The notes under the pieces: model-generated
What the model was told of the DNA's origin: nothing
Seen by the model: the letters and a program-made list of their open reading frames with translations, nothing else
Database searches by the model: none
Assembly: GCA_009996555.1 (NCBI GenBank)
Contig: JAACZX010000049.1
Location: 1-10,199, forward strand
DNA: 10,199 bases
From: Chitinophagaceae bacterium
GTDB taxonomy: Bacteria > Bacteroidota > Bacteroidia > Chitinophagales > Chitinophagaceae
Direction of reading: 5' to 3'
Program-made: the position numbers and the translations under genes
Part shown: in pieces, positions 5,292-10,199 of the stretch
How the letters are laid out: the number at the start of each line of letters is the position of its first letter
Position numbering within the stretch: the stretch's first letter is position 1

Positions 5292-7160
5292 ATGTACCGT
5301 TCTCATACCTGTGGCGAATTAAGAAGTAATCATATAGGAACAACTGTAACCCTTGCGGGCTGGGTGCAAACAGTAAGAAAGCTTGGAACAGCCATTACTT
5401 TTGTTGATCTGCGTGACCGTTATGGCATCACTCAATTGTTGATAGGTGAAGATCTTTCCGGTCAGCTGGACGAAAATCCGCTGGGCCGTGAGTTTGTATT
5501 GCAGGCAACCGGTACCGTTAGTGAGCGTAGTAATAAAAACCCCAACATCGCCACAGGCGATATTGAAATAATCGTAACGGAGTTTAAAATTTTAAATAAA
5601 TCAGCAGTTCCGCCTTTTACCATTCAGGATGATACGGATGGTGGCGATGACCTGCGGATGAAATACCGTTTTCTCGATTTACGTCGTAATGCAGTGAAAC
5701 GTAATCTTGAATTGCGTTATGCCGTTAACCGTGCTGCAAGAAACTATTTGCATGGCAATGGTTTTATGGATATTGAAACCCCGTTCTTAATTAAATCAAC
5801 TCCTGAAGGTGCAAGAGATTTCGTAGTGCCATCGAGAATGAATCCCGGGCAGTTTTATGCGTTGCCACAAAGTCCGCAAACATTTAAGCAATTGTTGATG
5901 GTGAGTGGTTACGATCGTTACTACCAGATCGTAAAATGTTTTCGTGATGAAGATCTGCGTGCCGATCGTCAGCCGGAGTTTACACAGATCGATTGTGAAA
6001 TGGCGTTTGTTGAACAGGAAGATATTCTCAACATGTTTGAAGGCATGATCAAATCCATTTTCAAAGATGTAAAGAACATTGATTATACAGAAGCGGTTGA
6101 ACGCATGACTTGGGAAGAGGCGATGTGGCAATATGGAAATGATAAACCTGATATCCGTTTTGGTATGAAGGTTTGTAATATCAAATTTCCCGGTCACACC
6201 TTCACAACCAAACAAAGCCAGCGTGCATTGATCGATGGTGTGGATTTTAAAGTGTTTGATGAAGCAGAAACAGTGGTTGCTATTGCTGTGCCCGGTTGCA
6301 GTGAATATACACGCAAGCAAACCGATGAGTTAACCGAGTGGGTGAAGCGTCCGCAGATCGGCATGAAAGGTTTGGTATTCATCAAGTGCCTGCCCGGCTT
6401 GCCAGAGACGGGCAATGCGATAACTTACAAAAGCAGCGTAGATAAATTTTACAGCGAAGAAAAATTAAAAGCTATTGCTGAAGCTGCGGATGCAAAAGCT
6501 GGCGATTTAATTTTGATTCTTGCAGGTGCTGAAGAACGTACACGTAAAGCCATCAGCGAATTGCGTTTGGAAATGGGTAAGCGTTTGGGCCTGCGAAAAG
6601 AGAATGAGTTTAAGTTATTGTGGGTACTTGATTTTCCTTTGTTTGAATTTGCATTGGAAGACCAGGATGGCGGTGGTGCCGGTCGTTGGGTAGCAAGACA
6701 TCATCCGTTTACAAGCCCCAAGCCGTCGCATATTGAAACAATGATCAACAACAGTCCAAAGGTTGAGGATCTGGATAAATATCTTGAACATCCGTATGCA
6801 AATATCAAAGCCAATGCTTATGATATGGTGTTGAACGGAAATGAAATTGGTGGCGGTTCAATCCGTATTTACCAACGTGAACTGCAGGAAAAAATGTTTG
6901 CTGCGTTGGGTATGGATGCTGAAGAACAACAACACAAGTTTGGTTTCTTACTCGGTGCATTTGAATACGGTGCACCGCCGCATGGTGGTATCGCCTTCGG
7001 TTTCGATCGTTTGTGTTCGATCCTTGGCGGCAGCGAAAGCATCCGTGATTTTATTGCCTTCCCGAAAAACAATTCAGGAAGAGATGTAATGCTCGATGCG
7101 CCAAGTGAAATTGCAAACAAGCAGTTTGATGAATTGCAGATTAAGCTGGATTTGAAATAA
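5292..7160 (+). CDS. aspS: Aspartyl-tRNA synthetase (AspRS), bacterial type with GAD domain
   Basis: This class IIb enzyme activates aspartate with ATP and charges tRNA-Asp in the cytoplasm. The 622-residue product has an N-terminal OB-fold anticodon-binding domain (about 1-110, [10 protein letters not shown] through [11 protein letters not shown]). Motif 1 lies around [20 protein letters not shown] (about 158-176), and motif 2, [19 protein letters not shown], starts at C216. An inserted GAD domain (about 290-420) and motif 3, GIAFGFDRL (566-574), follow. Length is close to the usual 590-620. The Leu in RKLG falls where tRNA-discriminating AspRS enzymes carry Leu and non-discriminating ones carry His, so it is probably specific for tRNA-Asp. 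The usual RDLG is RKLG here, apparently with one extra residue after it. Its stop is one base before the next start codon, so a membrane-protein gene is almost certainly co-transcribed. Confidence 0.97.
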   Translation: MYRSHTCGELRSNHIGTTVTLAGWVQTVRKLGTAITFVDLRDRYGITQLLIGEDLSGQLDENPLGREFVLQATGTVSERSNKNPNIATGDIEIIVTEFKILNKSAVPPFTIQDDTDGGDDLRMKYRFLDLRRNAVKRNLELRYAVNRAARNYLHGNGFMDIETPFLIKSTPEGARDFVVPSRMNPGQFYALPQSPQTFKQLLMVSGYDRYYQIVKCFRDEDLRADRQPEFTQIDCEMAFVEQEDILNMFEGMIKSIFKDVKNIDYTEAVERMTWEEAMWQYGNDKPDIRFGMKVCNIKFPGHTFTTKQSQRALIDGVDFKVFDEAETVVAIAVPGCSEYTRKQTDELTEWVKRPQIGMKGLVFIKCLPGLPETGNAITYKSSVDKFYSEEKLKAIAEAADAKAGDLILILAGAEERTRKAISELRLEMGKRLGLRKENEFKLLWVLDFPLFEFALEDQDGGGAGRWVARHHPFTSPKPSHIETMINNSPKVEDLDKYLEHPYANIKANAYDMVLNGNEIGGGSIRIYQRELQEKMFAALGMDAEEQQHKFGFLLGAFEYGAPPHGGIAFGFDRLCSILGGSESIRDFIAFPKNNSGRDVMLDAPSEIANKQFDELQIKLDLK

Positions 7161-7161
7161 G

Positions 7162-7680
7162 ATGACAGCGCTTAAAGGCAAATGGAAAGTACTCTTAGTG
7201 TTGAACTATTTTAGTGCAGCCACATGGGTGATGCTTCTTCTTGTATACTTAGTAATCCTATGGCAGTCTAAGCGTGATATAGCTGAATTGAGGTCAAACG
7301 TTGTGGCAATTCTCGCAGGAGGAATGAGTGTGATATTTTTTAATATTTTTTTCATTTATGTTTTAAAAGAGTTCTTCCCTGCAGTTAGGGTAAAAGGCCT
7401 TGTTAAGTTTTTATATTTTACGGGACTTGTTTTTGTAGGGATATTGGCGATTCTTTTTATTGCTCTTGTACTTGTCAGTTCTCTTGATGTATTCGAAAAG
7501 GGTAATGCCGATGTTTATAGTCTTGTTACCTTGGTGTTTAGTTCCATTTTTGCAGTCATAGATTCGTTACTTGTGGTTTGGCATTTCCAATTATTAGATA
7601 TCTTAATTCGAAATAACGCAAAAAGTATCGAGTCTGTTTTAAACTCTATTGGTGTTGATGAAAATAATTATGTCGAATAA
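7162..7680 (+). CDS. Four-helix membrane protein downstream of aspS, function unknown
   Basis: I do not recognise a family. The 172-residue product has a short basic N-terminus and four hydrophobic stretches suitable for membrane helices, at about 10-34, 47-68, 80-108 and 118-145, ending in a polar tail with NNAKSIESVLNSIG. Charged loops (QSKRDIAELR and KEFFPAVRVKG) separate the helices. The ATG lies one base after the aspS stop, implying translational coupling, and the 3' end overlaps the next gene by 11 nt. It is AT- and T-rich compared with aspS, but this mostly reflects hydrophobic codons. It and the next gene have the same size and topology and may form a hetero-oligomer or be diverged duplicates. 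Confidence 0.75.
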   Translation: MTALKGKWKVLLVLNYFSAATWVMLLLVYLVILWQSKRDIAELRSNVVAILAGGMSVIFFNIFFIYVLKEFFPAVRVKGLVKFLYFTGLVFVGILAILFIALVLVSSLDVFEKGNADVYSLVTLVFSSIFAVIDSLLVVWHFQLLDILIRNNAKSIESVLNSIGVDENNYVE

Positions 7681-8194
7681 TATGAATATTCTTTACCGCA
7701 TCTTTTCATACATTCTTTTAGTAATTGCTGTTATACTCGGAATTGCAGCTTTGTTTACATTGCTCATCGCACTTAGTAATCCGGCTTTACTGTTAAGTGT
7801 CTTTGTTGTAATTGCAGTAGTCATCTACAGCATTACAAGTTTTTTATTTCTCATCAATGGCATTGACGGCAAACGTCAGCTTCAGCCCAAATTGAAAGAT
7901 TGGATAAAGGTGAATGGCTATGTCGCCATTGTGTTTGTGGTGATGAATATTTTTCAATCTGTAACAATCATTTCAAATCCTGCGGTATTGAACGATGCCA
8001 TGAAACAGGTGGCTGAAATACAAAGCAATACTGCTCCTGTTTCTACAACACTGATGATAAAAGTGGCCAAAGCAATTGTATGGGCGCTATTATTTTATTG
8101 TGTTATCCTCGGCATGCATATTTCCACAACCTTCCGGTTGTTGAAGCAATATGCCGGTTTATTTGGCCCGAATACTGACAGTACGCAACAGTAA
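7670..8194 (+). CDS. Four-helix membrane protein, second of a pair
   Basis: This 174-residue product of unknown function has four predicted membrane helices, at about 11-35, 39-62, 83-103 and 138-160. A basic loop (NGIDGKRQLQPKLKDW) separates helices 2 and 3, and a polar loop around NDAMKQVAEIQSN separates helices 3 and 4. The start at ATG 7670 is chosen because it overlaps the previous stop codon by 11 nt and gives MSNNMNILYR ahead of the first helix. ATG 7658 or ATG 7682 are also possible. Its layout mirrors the preceding gene, and the two plus aspS look like one transcription unit. No terminator is evident before the next gene, which starts 56 nt on. Confidence 0.75.
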   Translation: MSNNMNILYRIFSYILLVIAVILGIAALFTLLIALSNPALLLSVFVVIAVVIYSITSFLFLINGIDGKRQLQPKLKDWIKVNGYVAIVFVVMNIFQSVTIISNPAVLNDAMKQVAEIQSNTAPVSTTLMIKVAKAIVWALLFYCVILGMHISTTFRLLKQYAGLFGPNTDSTQQ

Positions 8195-8250
8195 ATAAGT
8201 TTAACACAATCCTTCTGCTTCTTTTTCGTTTCTTTAAGCAAACACTTTTT

Positions 8251-9093
8251 ATGCGCCTGCTATTTGTTTGCTTTATTGCTATTCTCACCATTGTTTCCTG
8301 CAAAAAGAAAGAAGACGCCAATGCGGCTAAAACCATGTTGAATGTAAAATATGGAACAGACACCCGGCAGGCAATGGATGTTTATCTTCCTGCAAACCGT
8401 TCAACTGGCGAAACACCCGTGCTCATACTTGTGCATGGTGGCGGCTGGAGTGAGGGTAACCGTACAGATCTGAATGCGTATGTTGACACACTGAAGCGTC
8501 GCCTGCCTGGCTATGCAATTATTAATATCAGCTATCGTCTTGCAGCTAACGGGCAAAACCTGTTTCCTGCGCAGGAACAGGATGTAAAAGCATGTATTGA
8601 ATTTATCTACAGCAAACGTAACGAGTACAAGGTGTCCGACAGGTTTGCATTGTTAGGAGCAAGTGCCGGTGCTCATCTTTCTTTGCTGCATGCTTACAAA
8701 TACACAGCCCCGGTTAAACTAAAAGCAGTTGTGTCATTCTTCGGTCCTACTGAACTTGTGCAGATGTATAACAATCCTCCTCATCCTTTAGTGCCTTTAT
8801 TGTTAGCAGGAGTTACAGGTGCCACGCCTTCCACTAATCTTTCTCTTTACCAGCAATCATCGCCTTATAATTTTGTAGCGGCAGGCAGTTCGCCCACATT
8901 ATTGTTGCACGGCAGTGCTGATATTGTTGTGGCGGCATCGCAATCTGCAATTCTTCACGATAAACTTACGTTGGCAGGCGTAGCAAGCCAATATGTGCTG
9001 TACAATGGTGGTGGTCATGGCGATTGGAGTGCTGCTGTTTATCACGATGCGTTTAATAAAGTAGAAGCGTTTCTCCGTCTTCATCATCCATAA
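8251..9093 (+). CDS. Lipoprotein alpha/beta-hydrolase (carboxylesterase/BD-FAE-like)
   Basis: The 280-residue product is a membrane-anchored serine hydrolase, probably cleaving esters in the periplasm or at the cell surface. It has a type II signal peptide with lipobox IVSC (lipidated Cys17) followed by KKKED. The alpha/beta-hydrolase domain fills the rest. It has an HGGGW oxyanion-hole motif at 62-66, SYR at 94-96, the nucleophile elbow GASAG with Ser138, an HGSAD segment giving acid Asp224, and GGGHGDW giving His256. The triad is therefore complete. HGGG together with GxSAG is typical of the hormone-sensitive-lipase/BD-FAE group, whose members act on small esters, acetylated sugars or feruloyl esters; the substrate cannot be read from sequence. 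Upstream sequence holds only a near-match to a -7 box (TAAGTTTA, 8196-8203). Confidence 0.9.
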   Translation: MRLLFVCFIAILTIVSCKKKEDANAAKTMLNVKYGTDTRQAMDVYLPANRSTGETPVLILVHGGGWSEGNRTDLNAYVDTLKRRLPGYAIINISYRLAANGQNLFPAQEQDVKACIEFIYSKRNEYKVSDRFALLGASAGAHLSLLHAYKYTAPVKLKAVVSFFGPTELVQMYNNPPHPLVPLLLAGVTGATPSTNLSLYQQSSPYNFVAAGSSPTLLLHGSADIVVAASQSAILHDKLTLAGVASQYVLYNGGGHGDWSAAVYHDAFNKVEAFLRLHHP

Positions 9094-9140
9094 CCGCTAC
9101 TCATTTCATCAGTCAGAAATTTGTGTATTTGCTATAACTT

Positions 9141-9154
9141 GCCTGCATGCAGGC
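9141..9154. repeat. Perfect 14-bp palindrome over the rarA start codon
   Basis: GCCTGCATGCAGGC reads the same on both strands, and its centre falls inside the ATG (9147-9149) of rarA. It could be an operator for autoregulation or a chance consequence of the codons MQA preceded by GCCTGC. Confidence 0.55.
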
Positions 9155-10199
9155 GCCTTTAGCAGAACGGTTACGTCCGAAAGAATTAAGTGACCTTGTT
9201 GGTCAGCAACATCTCAGTGGTGAAGGAGGTATTTTGCAAAAAGCAATTGCAAGCGGTCATATTCCCAGTATGATCTTGTGGGGGCCTCCCGGTGTTGGAA
9301 AAACAACCATCGCCAATATCATTGCTCATTCAGTAGATGCCAATTATTTTCAGTTGAGCGCCATCAGCAGCGGCGTAAAAGAAGTGCGTGAAGTAATTGA
9401 GCAAGCTAAACAAGTTTCAAAAGCCATCTTGTTCATTGATGAGATCCACCGTTTCAACAAAGGGCAGCAGGATGCATTGCTGGGTGCTGTTGAGAAAGGA
9501 ATTATTACATTGATTGGTGCCACAACAGAAAATCCATCCTTTGAAGTAAACAGCGCCTTGCTCAGCCGTTGCCAGGTGTTTGTGCTAAAAGCATTGGAAG
9601 AAAAAGACCTTGTGCAATTATTGCAGAAAGCAATTCGTGAAGATGAGGTGCTGAAAAAAAGAACAATTGAATTAAATGAAACAGAAGCATTGATACGCCT
9701 GAGTGGTGGTGATGCAAGAAAACTGTTGAATTTGCTGGAGATCGTAGCCCCCTCTACCTCCCCCGATGGGGGAGAACAACAAAGGCTTGTTATAACCGAT
9801 GAACTTGTTTTGGAAACTGTTCAGCAAAAAATGGCATTGTATGATAAAAGCGGCGAGCAGCATTACGATATTATTTCAGCATTTATAAAATCCATTCGTG
9901 GCAGCGATCCCAATGCTGCTGTTTACTGGCTGGCACGAATGATTGAAGGTGGGGAAGATGTAAAATTTATTGCCCGTCGCTTATTGATACTTGCCAGTGA
10001 GGATATTGGTAATGCCAATCCCAATGCATTGTTGCTGGCGAATGCAACTTTTGAAGCGGTGAGTAAGACCGGTTATCCTGAATCAAGAATTATTTTGTCG
10101 CAATGTGCTGTTTATCTTGCATCATCGCCTAAAAGCAATGCATCTTATATGGCCATTAACCAGGCATTGGCTGCAGTACAGCAACATGGCGATCTTTCT
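9147..10199 (+). CDS. rarA: Replication-associated recombination protein RarA (MgsA), 3' end outside window
   Basis: RarA is a AAA+ ATPase related to clamp-loader subunits and RuvB/Mgs1; it acts at stalled replication forks and gaps with single-strand binding protein. The 351 codons present are open to the window edge, and about 70-80 codons should be missing. Visible motifs are RLRPKELSDLVGQ (8-20), Walker A GPPGVGKTT (46-54), SAISSGVKEVR (71-81), Walker B ILFIDEIHRF (94-103), sensor 1 GATTENPSF (124-132) and the arginine finger SRC (140-142). Sensor 2 is GGDARKLLN, and the C-terminal oligomerisation region contains ASEDIGNANP and YLASSPKSN. ATG 9147 gives MQAPLAERLRP, the normal N-terminus. 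A GC-rich palindromic repeat lies in frame at codons 201-210, in a linker that varies in this family. Confidence 0.95.
   Translation, partial: MQAPLAERLRPKELSDLVGQQHLSGEGGILQKAIASGHIPSMILWGPPGVGKTTIANIIAHSVDANYFQLSAISSGVKEVREVIEQAKQVSKAILFIDEIHRFNKGQQDALLGAVEKGIITLIGATTENPSFEVNSALLSRCQVFVLKALEEKDLVQLLQKAIREDEVLKKRTIELNETEALIRLSGGDARKLLNLLEIVAPSTSPDGGEQQRLVITDELVLETVQQKMALYDKSGEQHYDIISAFIKSIRGSDPNAAVYWLARMIEGGEDVKFIARRLLILASEDIGNANPNALLLANATFEAVSKTGYPESRIILSQCAVYLASSPKSNASYMAINQALAAVQQHGDLS
9747..9774. repeat. GC-rich palindromic repeat embedded in rarA
   Basis: The block begins GCCCCCTCTAC and ends in the perfect palindrome CTCCCCC-GAT-GGGGGAG (9758-9774). Its C- and G-runs are unlike the surrounding coding sequence. 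In frame it encodes APSTSPDGG plus part of E210, between the AAA+ lid and the following helix. From memory, similar CCCCCTCT-nnnn-CCCCC-nnn-GGGGGAG blocks are scattered through many Bacteroidota genomes, so this may be one copy of a dispersed repeat. Confidence 0.6.

Noticed and set aside
5796..6320. 174-codon open frame antisense to aspS
   Set aside because: It lies wholly inside motif-bearing aspS sequence. The His/Cys/Phe-rich translation is typical of an antisense shadow.
7162..7680. Horizontal transfer suggested by the AT-rich stretch after aspS
   Set aside because: The T-rich composition is expected from a protein made mostly of Phe, Leu, Val and Ile. No mobile-element marks flank it, and it is tightly coupled to aspS.
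1..10199. Defence island, CRISPR array, transposon or prophage
   Set aside because: No repeat-spacer array, transposase, integrase, nuclease or toxin-antitoxin gene could be found on either strand. The content is housekeeping genes plus small membrane and secreted proteins.

Overview
The window looks like ordinary chromosomal DNA from a Bacteroidota bacterium, probably of the family Chitinophagaceae. Three things point there. One gene ends in a type IX secretion (T9SS) sorting domain. At least four promoters carry the TAnnTTTG -7 element typical of the phylum. Shine-Dalgarno sequences are essentially absent. No tRNA, rRNA, transposase, phage gene or CRISPR array is visible.

Layout, left to right. 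Positions 1-381 hold the 3' part of a peroxiredoxin gene cut by the window edge. Positions 492-836 encode a tiny secreted protein that is little more than a signal peptide plus a T9SS sorting domain. Convergent to it, on the minus strand (966-2138), is an RlmI-type 23S rRNA cytosine methyltransferase. Divergent from that is a small cysteine-containing lipoprotein (2210-2578), closed by a clear intrinsic terminator. The heat-shock co-chaperone pair grpE-dnaJ follows (2723-4538), with a textbook promoter in front and a strong terminator behind. Next come a small conserved-looking four-helix membrane protein (4723-5166) and aspS (5292-7160), followed tightly by two four-helix membrane proteins (7162-8194) in the same apparent transcription unit. 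The window ends with a lipoprotein alpha/beta-hydrolase (8251-9093) and the first 351 codons of rarA, a replication-associated AAA+ ATPase that runs off the right edge.

Most genes are housekeeping: translation (aspS, rlmI), protein folding (grpE, dnaJ), peroxide defence and replication-fork maintenance (rarA). They do not form a single pathway. I see no convincing new multi-gene system. The more interesting signals are at small scale: promoters placed so close to the start codon that the transcripts should be leaderless or nearly so; a tandem 10-bp repeat and palindrome in front of the grpE promoter; a series of intergenic inverted repeats, each built from a different short word; a GC-rich palindromic repeat lying in frame inside rarA; and a perfect 14-bp palindrome spanning the rarA start codon.
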